Below are positions 12,778 through 25,687 of a DNA stretch of 64,000 nt, piece after piece. This DNA is from Micropterix aruncella (lineage: Eukaryota > Arthropoda > Insecta > Lepidoptera > Micropterigidae). The translations under genes and the position numbers were made by a program. The DNA is taken from the NCBI GenBank assembly GCA_944548615.1, contig OX155961.1, positions 18,479,334 through 18,543,333 of the forward strand, in the 5' to 3' direction. Under the pieces are notes generated by a model. It searched no databases. It was not told where the DNA came from and saw only the letters and a program-made list of their open reading frames with translations. The stretch's first letter is position 1; each line of letters opens with the position of its first letter.

Positions 12778-12945
12778 CTGCAAGGGAAGATAAAAGACCG
12801 CCGAAGACCTGGCCGAAGAAGAACCCACTGGCTACAAAACCTCGTTGAATGGTTCAACTCAAGCACCATCGAGTTGCTCCACGCCGCAACATCACGGGCC
12901 CAAGTGGCCATCATGACCGCCGACCTCCGATAGGAGATGGCACTT
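12778..12945 (+). pseudogene. RTE-like LINE C-terminal fragment
   Basis: The plus strand reads 'LQGKIKDRRRPGRRRTHWL', 'NLVEWFNSSTIELLHAA' and 'AIMTADLR' followed by a stop. The GK..GRRR..WL..NL..W....EL..AA pattern is a common tail of insect RTE/jockey-type LINE proteins. Only about 55 codons remain. Confidence 0.65.
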
Positions 12946-14188
<1,243 letters not shown>

Positions 14189-14578
14189 TTGATAAGGTTT
14201 GTAAAGAAATCCGTTTATAGGATGATGTTTTTATTTAAAATAAAATTAGTAAAAGCTACTTAAAAAGTAGCGAAGGAAATCCCAGCTTGTATTGGGAAAT
14301 GCTTATGTTTGAATGAGATATACTTACGGATGTGCACGACTTTCGACGGTGCAATGTAAGTTTAACGGTCCTTTTGCAGTCGACTAACGATCACTATTCA
14401 TCCATATATCTCATAAATAGGGCTTATCCTTATGCAACACAAAATGCCTTCAATTGAGACGAATTAAGCGAAAAAATAAAAAATTAAACTATTAATCACT
14501 TCGGCAAAGCCGTTTTCCAAATGAAAGTGACATTGCGAAATAATTCAAATTTCGAATGCTACCAACATTTAAAATATG

Positions 14579-15493
<915 letters not shown>

Positions 15494-15519
15494 TTAAAAA
15501 ATTTACACCCTTAACATAT

Positions 15520-16501
<982 letters not shown>

Positions 16502-16743
16502 GTATGTATATTGATACTATATTGCCTAGAAAGGTCGCTGTCATTGGCGATTGGGAAAAATAAACTATATGTATTAGCAGCGGCGAGACAGTATAAAGTG
16601 GTAAACGTAATACTGAAAGTTTCCGTGTCAGTATTAATAACTCGAGTGAATGGTGAGTAACAACGGTAAAAAGAGCAATTCGGCTACAAGTAATGTTTTT
16701 TTTTATCTTTATCAACGTACAAATGCCTAAATACAAAACTTGT
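16502..16743. repeat. Dispersed repeat, copy 1 of 2 (copy 2 at 18284-18538)
   Basis: Two direct copies of about 245 bp sharing 'actcgagtgaatggtgag', 'taacaacggtaa', 'cgctgtcatt' and 'aaatgcctaaa'. They are roughly 80-85 percent identical by eye and non-coding. The sequence between them (16744-18283) holds the Helitron and a LINE fragment. The family is not recognised. Confidence 0.7.
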
Positions 16744-16756
16744 GATATTTTATAAA

Positions 16757-17492
16757 TCTATACTATTATTATAAAGAGGTATAGTTTGTGAGGTTGTAGG
16801 AAATAATCTCTGAATCTACTGAATCGATTTTGAAAATTATTTTACCAATAGAAAGTCACGGTATTTGTGAGTGTCATAGACAATATATTAATTCGTAAAT
16901 CAAAAAGACTTTTTCGTTTTAGTCGGATTTGCAAAGTAAGTCGGAGAAAAAACGGTCGAACGAAAACGTTTTTAACTAACGCTGCCTTAACGATGAGAGG
17001 TATATGATTAAATTCTAGAGAAAAGTTGTAGAGCTTGATAATGTCTATAAAAAATCAGCGACAGCATATGTCTAACTTTTAAATTTAAGTCACTAAAAGT
17101 AGTTTTTTTAATTAAAAAAATAATTTAAATCGTTAGGTCATATTTATTGGTCATTCTATCAACAACTATGAATTCATATCAAAATAAGTAAATTTATCGT
17201 CCCAAGTTTTTAAAACAAAAGACTTTTCCCTTTTACTGCATATAATTTCCCTTTTACTGCATCAATGGTTAAAGAGACAAGACACTCACAAATAAGACAC
17301 TCTCAAGAAGACACTCACAAATAACTGTAATATAGTCAAATTGGTATTCAAATACATATGCAGTAAAAATATAACCCTCCTTTTGGCAGTCAGGAAATAA
17401 ATCATAACACTCTGTACTAACCGAACCACACTCATAATTTCATCACAAGTAAAAAGTTTTACCGTCCAACGAAGTGGGCATAGGTCAGCTAG
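16757..17492 (+). mobile_element. Non-autonomous Helitron, complete
   Basis: It begins TCTATACTATTATTATAAAG, a start seen in many insect Helitrons, and ends CTAG. Near the 3' end is a small hairpin, gtcca-acgaag-tgggc, with 14 bases between the stem and the final CTAG. It lies between A (16756) and T (17493), the expected AT target, with no duplication. At 736 bp it has no Rep/helicase ORF. A related fragment lies in reverse at 26280-26622, inside an intron of the transposon gene. Confidence 0.85.
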
Positions 17493-17574
17493 TCAATAAT
17501 AAAACAATAACAAAAATAAATTTAAATTTCTTCAATTTACTTACGACCGAACTGAGAATGCTGTTATTTTATAC

Positions 17575-17870
17575 TAATTTAGTAGTTTTGATTCACTGAC
17601 TTCTGAGAAATATAAAGCCAATCTAGCTACTAGGTTGTAATGCTGAGTCTTCAGCAGCGACGTAAAGTGACTGATATGACGTTCTTCCACAATATACTTT
17701 CGCATCATATCGACAGCCCACAAATTCTAAGCAGAATAGCCATGTCCCATCGCACCGAACTCGTCACCCAAGGGTATTCAATGTACCCAGACTCCATACA
17801 AATCAAGCAAGGAATTCAACTCTGCATCGAATTATGGAAGCCTACGATGAATCGTTTCAGGAACTAGACA
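17575..17870 (+). pseudogene. LINE C-terminal fragment
   Basis: The plus strand from 17640 reads 'LSLQQRRKVTDMTFFHNIL' followed by 'DSPQILSRI', like the leucine-rich end of LINE ORF2 (SLE.RR...D..F..kil.g..dsp.lL..i). The frame ends near 17865. A CA-rich stretch lies at about 17950-18080. Assignment is by pattern only. Confidence 0.5.
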
Positions 17871-18283
17871 TATTCTCAATGAGCAAAAACGAGTTTATCA
17901 GAGCGGTAATAGACCAGACCTTAAAAGCTTGCACAGATACATACCTGTACAGAATCACACACTCTCATATAAACACAACTATAACACATACACGTAGATG
18001 GACTTACACACACCCATTAAACACACATCACAATCACACACATAAACACACTCATCCTAATCTATCATACACACTCACAAATCGAGAGAACATGATAATA
18101 TAACATAATATATAAATATTATTACACAACATCACGCACATTAACTGTATATCGTCACAGGAGACTATTTTGGCCGTAATATTGTTATTATTATTTATTA
18201 ACTTAAGACCCGAGCGCTGTTTTTCTCTTTTGTTGGAATAAAAATAAAAATAAAATAAAATAAAATAAAGTAATAATATGTAT

Positions 18284-18538
18284 AGTTTTTGATACTGTGG
18301 TGCCTAAAAAGTACGCTGTCATTATCGATTGGCAAACAATACAACTATAAGTAATTGCAATCTTAAGGCGAGACAATATAAAGTGGTAAAGGTAATACTG
18401 AAAGTTGCCGTCTGGGTTATTAATAACTCGAGTGAATGGTGAGTAACAACGGTAATAAGAGCAATTTTGGCCGCAAGTAAAGTAGTGAAACTTTCTTACT
18501 TTATCAACGTCCAAATGCCTAAACACAAAAACTTGTGA
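18284..18538. repeat. Dispersed repeat, copy 2 (see 16502-16743)
   Basis: Direct copy of the 16.5-kb repeat, ending at 'aaacttgtgatat' as copy 1 does. The following 18540-18860 has a short GC-rich patch and no gene. Confidence 0.7.
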
Positions 18539-18865
18539 TATACAGCTCGGCGGAGCGCCGCGCGCCGCCGCGAATACGTAACCAAGAGCGCTCCCCTCGC
18601 TCCGATGGAGAAGGCGAACAACATTTTCAATGGCCCTTGGGTTTATTGACTTCTATGGAAATCGGCAATACTCCATTGTTGTGCACAAGTTCTGACCGAG
18701 AAGGGGCCAATGGAGCGTAAAGTTATTTTATGCGTATCTTTGAGATATACGTTTGATGTATCGTGCAAAATTTGTTGTTATTCTAATAACGGAATCTACA
18801 CTTCTTTGCTTATTAGTTATGCTGTATTATTTTTTAAATTTATTTTAATTCATTCATAAATTCAT

Positions 18866-20215
18866 ATGCTGATTAGATTCAAATTTGATCACGTCTCTGA
18901 GTATAGAAGGAGACTTCATTGGCTTCGAATACGTGAACGTAGAAACTTGCATATTCTTCTCCTTCTTTATAACATCCTCAACAATCCTACCGCTCCCTCC
19001 TACCTAACCGAAAAATTCAATCACTTAGGAAGTCATGGTCTTTCACTCCGTTCCAGTCAGGATATCTTGCGGTGTCAACTACAACGGGCGAGCCCGTCAC
19101 CACAGGACGTTTCAACGATTAGTCGTTCTATCGCCCTGCAGTGAACGTAGAGACTTTGGACAGTACATTCTACGTCCAGCTACGTCAACAACCCGTGAGA
19201 GTCCAACGCCTTACCGCGAGTTAGCCAGGAGTAAACCCGGCGGGCTCGAGATACTCGCGCCCTCACTTCCAATTGTGACCAGATTTCTCCGGTCTCTCGA
19301 TTGGTACCGAGTTCGAGGTCGCTTGCGCGGTCCTCTCCCTTATGAAGCGGTGAAACGGAGAGCACAACCGATTGGAGCAAACCCCGCACGGTGCGCAGAC
19401 CGTACAATCTTCGCGGACCAAGGCGTCCTTTGCCCGCCTCTTACCCGGGATCGGATGGCCAATGGTCAATTCCAGAGCAGTCGCCATAAGGTACGCAACC
19501 ACCCCCGCTCTATAGGAAACAGTACAGTTCCCAGACTCCCCCGACTGTTAGTCGGAGAGCACAACCGATTGGAGCAAACCCCGCACGGTGCGCAGACCGT
19601 CCAGGGGCGCCAGAGGTTTGATTCCCAGGGGAGACCGGTTGACCCAGTGTCCTACCCAGGACTCGCACCCCATGCGAGGAGGCCGTCGGATGGGTGTTGA
19701 CCCGTGAGTGTGACCGACCCTGGACACATGGGTCATCGTGGCCAACTCATCATGGGCCCGTTAGCCCCCAAAGCCTCCAGTCAGGATAGTAAAATTGGGA
19801 TTCCCACTCATAATTCTTCTTTTTTTACTTATTCCTTCACCGTTCATGCAGCTAGACTATGGAACCAGCTCCCGCCAGACATCAGAAACGCACCAACGGT
19901 TTCTACCTTTCAAGTGTCTCTGAAAAAGCATTTCATGTCCCTAAATTCCTAGTTATCCTAGGTCTCATCCCTTCCTCTCCTATTCTTCGCTCCTTGCGAA
20001 TTATTCCAAATCCTAATTTTATTAAAAAAATGGCATTTTTGTTACTTGATGAATATTTGTTATGTAATAAGTTTTTCTTCTTCTTTTTTGTTAATTTTTA
20101 ATTTATCTTTTGGCACTTAAATTTTTACACTTTCACGAAGGTTGGCTGTAAGAGATTGTATTTAAGGCAATGAGTCCGCCTTTTGTATGTTTTTGGTTAA
20201 TGTGCAATAAAGAAT
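18866..20215 (+). pseudogene. CR1/jockey-like LINE 3' end, split by family-P insertion
   Basis: The protein part is interrupted. Before the insertion (18866-19064) it reads 'RRRLHWLRIRERRNLHILL' and 'NPTAPSYLTEKF'. After it (19776-19952) come 'FTVHAARLWNQLPPDIRNA' and 'STFQVSLKKHF', then a stop. The R.L.WL.ir.R..., ..aPsYL, and A.RLWN.LP..ir blocks are the classic C terminus of CR1/L2/jockey-group LINEs. The 3' UTR carries a short hairpin block near 20145 and ends with an AATAAAG signal at about 20205. From memory this 3' end type is common in Lepidoptera. 5'-truncated and inactive. Confidence 0.8.
19065..19775 (-). mobile_element. Family-P retroposon, copy C, complete, 13-bp TSD
   Basis: Inserted in the LINE above with a perfect 13-bp duplication, tccagtcaggata, at 19052-19064 and 19776-19788. 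In element orientation it starts ggctttgggggctaacggg and ends gttgtagttgacaccgcaaga. A block of about 45 bp around the ggtctgcgcacc motif occurs twice inside it (about 19357-19401 and 19553-19598), an internal duplication absent from copies A and B, which explains its 711-bp length. Confidence 0.85.
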
Positions 20216-20568
20216 CTCTATCTATATGCATCACTAATATGCATATCAATCAAAAATATGTATATTATTAAAATTAAAATAAACAAGGCCGGTATGAGCA
20301 TTAGCATATATGTACTGCTGCTGCACAACTAAGTGCCAGGACTTGTTCCAAGGCATCGAGCTCTCTAGTTTTATGTTCACATATATTCGGCAATTTGAAA
20401 AAGAAGAAAAAGAAATATACATTAGCTTCAACATTATAAATTATAACTAAAAATCACTATATAATGATCACAATAGGTAATATTTGAAATAAAATACAGA
20501 TAATAAATAATCGTGTTAAAAAATAAAATTAATAATAAAATAAAATTATAATTATATTACTCAAAAAT

Positions 20569-20743
20569 ATTATAAATAGGATATAAATGAACTTACCGCG
20601 TGAATTTTGTAGCTCCCGACGTTTCGGTGACGTTGCAGCCGCCGTTGTCAAGGTCTACCCTGGACAACGGTGGCTGCAACTTCACCGAAACGTCGGGTGC
20701 TACAAATTTCACGCGGTAAATTTGTTTATATCCTATTTATAAT
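20569..20743. repeat. Foldback palindrome, 'cgtcggg' family, copy 1
   Basis: Near-perfect inverted repeat about 175 bp long. The left arm carries accgcgtgaattttgtagc, cccgacgtttcggtgacgtt and gcagccgccgttgtc; the right arm is its complement with a few changes. It is non-coding. A related, more diverged copy lies at 62443-62560. Such foldback elements are widespread in insect genomes; how they transpose is not evident here. Confidence 0.85.
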
Positions 20744-21297
20744 GTCAAACACGCACGAATTTTTTATTCGATAAAGCAAAAAAACCGGATTATTCGAAAA
20801 AATTCGCAGATAGAAAGATAGATAATTAAATTATCTTTGAAATGGTGCAGGTTTCATAATAATACGCCAGATAGTATTTGCGTAGTAGTCGTTTTTGTGT
20901 TCGGTTAGACCTAATTTCACAAATTAATTACAATATGTAATATAAACAAAATCTAAAATATTCAAAGCTAACAATATTAGGAAAATGTTCTTGTTTAACA
21001 TATATGTTTTTCGAATCGTAAGCAGTACTCGTTTAGACGTAATTATCAGTTTAAAATCATTAATTTTCGTTAAGAAATTTCTTCATTCGGTCGTCGCGCT
21101 GGCGGCCCGCGATAAAAGCTATGCAATAGCTTAAAAATAACCAAAATTAATGAATAAGTAACAGTAATAAAAAAGACAACGAAAATTATAAGAATTGTCG
21201 TTAAATGTTGGAAACTGTCTGGGCATATTAATTTGTGGATGTTTTCCGGGCGTCATGTTTTAGCCAGAAATCAATTTTGCCTTCAAAAGAAGACTTA
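20744..21297. other. AT-rich, no gene
   Basis: No frame, repeat or RNA gene recognised. It ends at the TA flanking the large DNA transposon. Confidence 0.5.
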
Positions 21298-21335
21298 CAC
21301 TCAGAAAAAAACATGGTGAATTTGACAACAAAAAG

Positions 21336-21866
21336 TTGTTAAATATGAGCCATCAAGGTAAAATAGTGGGAGCCACAACGCCAAAATTGTCGAAAAACAT
21401 TGCTTATATGACAGAGCATAGCATTGTTAATTTCACAAAGGCGTGCTTTCACAACTTTACTTTGATGGCTCATATTTCACAATTTTACTTTGTGAAATTC
21501 GCAATGTTAACACATTGCGAATTTCACAACTTTACTCTGTTGATTCGCAATCAATTCCGCCTTTCAACCTTGTGGGTTTAGCAATGCGCACTTTGCTTCA
21601 TTAGCAACTTTCAAGTTGTGTTTCTAACAGAGTTGTGGTTCGACCTTGTGGGTTTAGCAATGCGCACTTTGCTTTATTAGCAACTTTCAAGTTGTGTTTC
21701 TAACAGAGTTGTGGTTCAACCTTGTGGGTTTAGCAATGCGCACTTTGCTTTATTAGCAACTTTCAAGTTGTGTTTCTAACAGAGTTGTGGTTCAACCTTG
21801 TGGGTTTAGCAATGCGCACTTTGCTTTATTAGCAACTTTCAAGTTGTGTTTCTAACAACTTGAAAG
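21336..21866. repeat. Left subterminal repeat array incl. 76-bp units
   Basis: Short words such as aatttcacaac and cacaattttactttgtg recur in both orientations from 21336. From 21567 a 76-bp unit starting accttgtgggtttagcaatg is repeated in tandem at 21567, 21643, 21719 and 21795, the last one partial, with very few changes. In CACTA elements subterminal repeats are binding sites for the element's own DNA-binding protein; that role is inferred here. Confidence 0.85.
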
Positions 21867-21883
21867 TTGCTAATAAAGCAACG
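21822..21883. repeat. 26-bp perfect hairpin at end of the 76-bp array
   Basis: ttgctttattagcaactttc... is followed after an 8-nt loop by its exact complement ending ...gctaataaagcaa. It converts the last tandem unit into an inverted pair. Confidence 0.85.
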
Positions 21884-21891
21884 TACGCATT

Positions 21892-22057
21892 GCTTCAGAT
21901 CTTCAGCATATTTTATTTGTACTGCTGTATACTGTACAACCGCTGTGTAAATATTAATTGCAGGGAAAAAGAAATCCATTATTGCTATTCCTGCAATATT
22001 TACACTGCGGTTGACCAGGAACAGCATTGCAAATAAAACCTGAAGAAGATCTGAAGC
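21892..22057. repeat. Imperfect palindrome in left subterminal region
   Basis: Outer arms are gcttcagatcttcag and ctgaagaagatctgaagc; inner arms pair caaccgctgtgtaaatatt with aatatttacactgcggttg. Overall length is about 166 bp. It may be a foldback insertion or part of the transposon's terminal structure. Confidence 0.7.
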
Positions 22058-22177
22058 CTATGTTGCATTACTTGTGCGTGTTTGTGTATCCAATAACCTA
22101 AAACATAAACAACAGTTACACAAAATAAAACATTTATTTATTTACAACTGACATACATGTTATAACAAAAGGAGTGT

Positions 22178-22743
22178 TTAATTTTAATTTTACTCGAATA
22201 ATTTTATGTGGAGACAGAGTTTAGGTCGGAAATAGAAAATTTCCATACAAAATAGTCATTAAGAACTTGAAAGACGTTTCTGTAATATTTTGTATAGAAA
22301 CGTATGCTCTAGAAACTCTGTCTCCTCTTAACTAAGATTAACAAACATAAGAAGCCATAAATTTACAGATTACAGTTTTATTCATACATGTATAAACTAT
22401 TTTGATCATTATAATATTTAACTTTTCAACTTTTAAGATTTTCATTCATTTCAATTAAATAGGCTTGCTAAGTACAACATGGAGCTCAGGTAGATTGATG
22501 TCACATCCGATAACTACACCATTGCATATGAACGGATGTTGCATCAATTCCTGATCAATGAATACTGACGTCTGACACGAGTTTCGTAGATAATAAGCAT
22601 GATAATGATCATCTAAACCTATTGTTTCAAAAAGCTTTGCCTTAATTATTATTTTACATACACCATCAACATATACATCTTTTATTTTAGCAAAGGTAAC
22701 ATTTTCCTCCTCAATTGCAGAAATAATTATGTCATTTGCTTTA
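22178..22743 (-). pseudogene. Tandem partial duplicate of transposase 3' end
   Basis: A 566-bp segment containing the last ~95 codons, stop and 3' flank of the transposase gene is repeated head-to-tail: copy 1 is 22178-22743, and copy 2 is the functional end at 22744-23570. Apart from the 257-bp MITE and its site, only a handful of differences are visible, so the duplication is recent. Copy 1 has no start codon or upstream exon and cannot be translated alone. Confidence 0.9.
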
Positions 22744-22828
22744 TTAATTTTAATTTTACTCGAATAATTTTATGTGGAGACAGAGTTTAGGTCGGAAATA
22801 GAAAATTTCCATACAAAATAGTCTTTAA

Positions 22829-23085
22829 CCCTTCAAGCCCCGCGACTAAGCCCCGCGACTTCTATATCGAAGTCAACTGAACGCGTCCAGGAAAAGTGAT
22901 TTGATTGGGTTTTTCGTGTCATTCCGTATTCAGTTGTATTTTATTTAAATGCACGATGATATTTGTATCATCGTGCATTTAAATAAAATACAACTGCATA
23001 CGGAATGACACGAAAAACCCAATCAAATCACTTTTCCTGGACGCGTTAAGTTGACTTCGATATCGAAGTCGCGGGGCTTGAAGGG
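22829..23085. mobile_element. Palindromic TTAA-type (piggyBac-like) MITE
   Basis: Absent from the sister duplicate at 22178-22743, which gives the empty site gtcattaagaac. The filled site reads ...TTAA|cccttcaagccccgcgac ... gtcgcggggcttgaaggg|CTAA..., so the target was TTAA, with one base changed on the right. The element is 257 bp, almost entirely a long hairpin, with CCCTT termini as in many piggyBac MITEs. A short block aagccccgcgact is doubled at its left end. Confidence 0.9.
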
Positions 23086-23281
23086 CTAAGAACTTGAAAG
23101 ACGTTTCTGTAATATTTTGTACAGAAACGTATGCTCTAGAAACTCTGTCTCCTCTTAACTAAGATTAACAAACATAAGAAGCCATAAATTTACAGATTAC
23201 AGTTTTATTCATACATGTATAAACTATTTTGATCATTATAATATTTAACTTTTCAACTTTTAAGATTTTCATTCATTTCAA

Positions 23282-25687
23282 TTAAATAGGCTTGCTAAGT
23301 ACAACATGGAGCTCAGGTAGATTGATGTCATATCCGATAACTACACCATTGCATATGAACGGATGTTGCATCAATTCCTGATCAATGAATACTGACGTCT
23401 GACACGAGTTTCGTAGATAATAAGCATGATAATGATCATCTAAACCTATTGTTTCAAAAAGCTTTGCCTTAATTATTATTTTACATACACCATCAACATA
23501 TACATCTTTTATTTTAGCAAAGGTAACATTTTCCTCCTCAATTGCAGAAATAATTATGTCATTTGCTTTATACCGCTCAGAACACTTTTCTGCCCATTTG
23601 ACTTTATACAATTTGCTTATATTAGACAGCTTAATTTTATTTAGAATTTTTTTAACTTTACTATCGGCAATTTCTTTTTGGCCTCCGAATGAAAAAGACG
23701 AACCTATACTTCCCTTTAGAAAAATATCATTTAAGATCAACTGATGTCTTCGAGCTATTGTGAATGTCATGTTCATTCGATTATTTGAGGTTTTTGCGGC
23801 TAACTTGTTCGGTCGATGTTTAGCTTCAAAGCGCATAGAAGACAGATGCCGTAAGGGACCAAATCGTAACATTGCGGAGTGGTAATGCAATAAATTGTGA
23901 AACTTGGGTTTAAGAGATTGTTCGAACAATGTGGTAAACATTTCGCAAAGGTCAGCTACTAAAAACTTAAAAAAGTCAATTTGATCAGGTGCAAAGGCGG
24001 GAGATAAGACAAAATCTATAACTTTCATCAATTGAATATATAGTTCCCAATACTTATCGTACCTCGGAACGAAATTGCCGAACATCACCCCAAAATACTT
24101 GCAAAATGTGTACATTTCGGCAGCGTTTAAACGTATATTGCCCTTTCGTATATTAGGCATTGCTAGCGTGACCGGTTTATCTTTTTTATCAGGGCCATAG
24201 GAAAATGAAGAAATTTTGCTATTAACAATATCGATTGAAAAATATTTCAGTTTATCTACAAAAACTACAAGCAGTGAACACATGATATACTTTGAACAAC
24301 CTTCGTGTAAGTCGTGCATTACATCAAAACCCATTTGTGAAAATAAACTAAAATTTTCTATCTGAAGCCATGTACAATTCTCTTTCACGCCTGTCAGAGA
24401 TGGATTGTTCGTATTTAAATCTTCCTGATAGTTAGAGTCCGTTCTTAGAAGAGATGTATTTTCATAGAATTGCTTTTGCATTAGTTTCTTTTCTACTTTA
24501 CAAGTACGACAAGGGAAGTTGCCCGAGAAGCTTTCAACAAAGCCTAAAACACTGTGCAAACCTAAATTATCTCCCAAAATGAGTGCCAATTCAAAGTAAA
24601 CGGTTCCTTTAAAATTTGGTAGATCGAATGATATTCCGTTTCGAATTAAGTCATTGAACTGATCAATTAGAGGCTGGAATATTATTTTATTTCCAAATTC
24701 GACTCTGTCATTAGAATGATATAATAAAGTCAAAAAAATGTTAGACAATTGGGAGGCATAATAGTAAGGCAGACAAGGAAGAGAAATGTAGGCTGCCCCC
24801 AATTTATGTATGCCACTATGACTCCCCAAAGGGTTCAAAGTCTCAAAATCATCTATTTGCAAAAATACTGGCATGACTAATTTTTCTCCATGAAATCTCT
24901 GTCTCCAAAATGAACCATGCATAAAATGTTCCACACTGACTGATGCGTCATGGTTCATTAGTTTTTTCATATTATCTATCGTCTGACATAGCAACCGAGG
25001 CAAAGAAAAAAATTTGTGCAAAACCGCTTTCATTTGTATTTTATGCGCCACGCAATCTACTGCTTGATAAAAACTGCTTCCATTTTTTTTTACAAAATCA
25101 AATCTGCGACCCACCACATAAGGCTCAGGATTAATTAAGGACCCTTTTCCTTCAAAGTACTTCAATCTATGGTGCATTGAATTAAACATTTTTAAATCAC
25201 TTATAATGTTTTCCGTAGCAGAGCCGGGCGTCATCGGTAATAAAGGCTTGATAGATAAGTTGAAAATGTTTTCAATACCGTTATAAACTGTATCTGACAC
25301 ATTTATCGGCAATTGAGGATTACTATAAAGGGATGAAAACAGTTGAGCCATGGTTTTGCTCAGTGAAACAGTATTCAAATTAATGTTTACATATTTTGCT
25401 TTGATAGCTTCATTTTCTAGTTTAGAAACTATTTTATCATCATTTTGTAACCCAGCTGGTGTAGTGCGCATATGTGAAGTGTCCATATTGGATGAAATTG
25501 CTTCAGGGGCTTGGGCCTCTGAATGGTCTTTCAAATAATGACGTCTAAACGAGTTGTAAAGTTGATACCTTCTTCCGCAACCAATAGTTGGACAGAAATA
25601 GACCTGGCCAGGATGATAAATAGTGTAGTGGTTTTTAAATTGTCTTAAATTAAGAAGAGACCGTTTACATAACACGCATTGCACCAT
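23282..25687 (-). CDS. CACTA/EnSpm (Tnp2-type) DDE transposase, 801 aa
   Basis: Predicted to cut and join the element's ends in the nucleus. The uninterrupted 801-codon frame starts with two C2H2 zinc fingers (C4, C7, H20, H25; C32, C37, H50, H55). The middle shows the order expected of animal CACTA/Tnp2 transposases: 'IDDFETLNPLGS' with D279/D280, 'ILGDNLGLHSVLGF' with D373, a CRTC knuckle (C393, C396), 'FDVMHDLHEG' with D455/H458, 'PKFHNLLHY' with H597, and 'MRFEAKH' with E621. Which aspartates form the active-site triad cannot be settled by eye. A C-terminal tail of about 150 residues follows. The ATG lies 23 bp before the stop of the upstream SAM-like gene, in another frame, so it may need its own promoter, alternative splicing or reinitiation. 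All frame elements look intact. Confidence 0.88.
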   Translation of the reverse strand: MVQCVLCKRSLLNLRQFKNHYTIYHPGQVYFCPTIGCGRRYQLYNSFRRHYLKDHSEAQAPEAISSNMDTSHMRTTPAGLQNDDKIVSKLENEAIKAKYVNINLNTVSLSKTMAQLFSSLYSNPQLPINVSDTVYNGIENIFNLSIKPLLPMTPGSATENIISDLKMFNSMHHRLKYFEGKGSLINPEPYVVGRRFDFVKKNGSSFYQAVDCVAHKIQMKAVLHKFFSLPRLLCQTIDNMKKLMNHDASVSVEHFMHGSFWRQRFHGEKLVMPVFLQIDDFETLNPLGSHSGIHKLGAAYISLPCLPYYYASQLSNIFLTLLYHSNDRVEFGNKIIFQPLIDQFNDLIRNGISFDLPNFKGTVYFELALILGDNLGLHSVLGFVESFSGNFPCRTCKVEKKLMQKQFYENTSLLRTDSNYQEDLNTNNPSLTGVKENCTWLQIENFSLFSQMGFDVMHDLHEGCSKYIMCSLLVVFVDKLKYFSIDIVNSKISSFSYGPDKKDKPVTLAMPNIRKGNIRLNAAEMYTFCKYFGVMFGNFVPRYDKYWELYIQLMKVIDFVLSPAFAPDQIDFFKFLVADLCEMFTTLFEQSLKPKFHNLLHYHSAMLRFGPLRHLSSMRFEAKHRPNKLAAKTSNNRMNMTFTIARRHQLILNDIFLKGSIGSSFSFGGQKEIADSKVKKILNKIKLSNISKLYKVKWAEKCSERYKANDIIISAIEEENVTFAKIKDVYVDGVCKIIIKAKLFETIGLDDHYHAYYLRNSCQTSVFIDQELMQHPFICNGVVIGYDINLPELHVVLSKPI

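Noticed and set aside
19035..19700. A 221-codon plus-strand protein
   Set aside because: It lies antisense across family-P copy C, is Arg/Pro-rich from GC-rich repeat sequence, and is not kept in copies A and B.
21567..21866. CRISPR-like array
   Set aside because: The units are directly abutting 76-bp tandem copies without spacers, in a eukaryotic transposon end.
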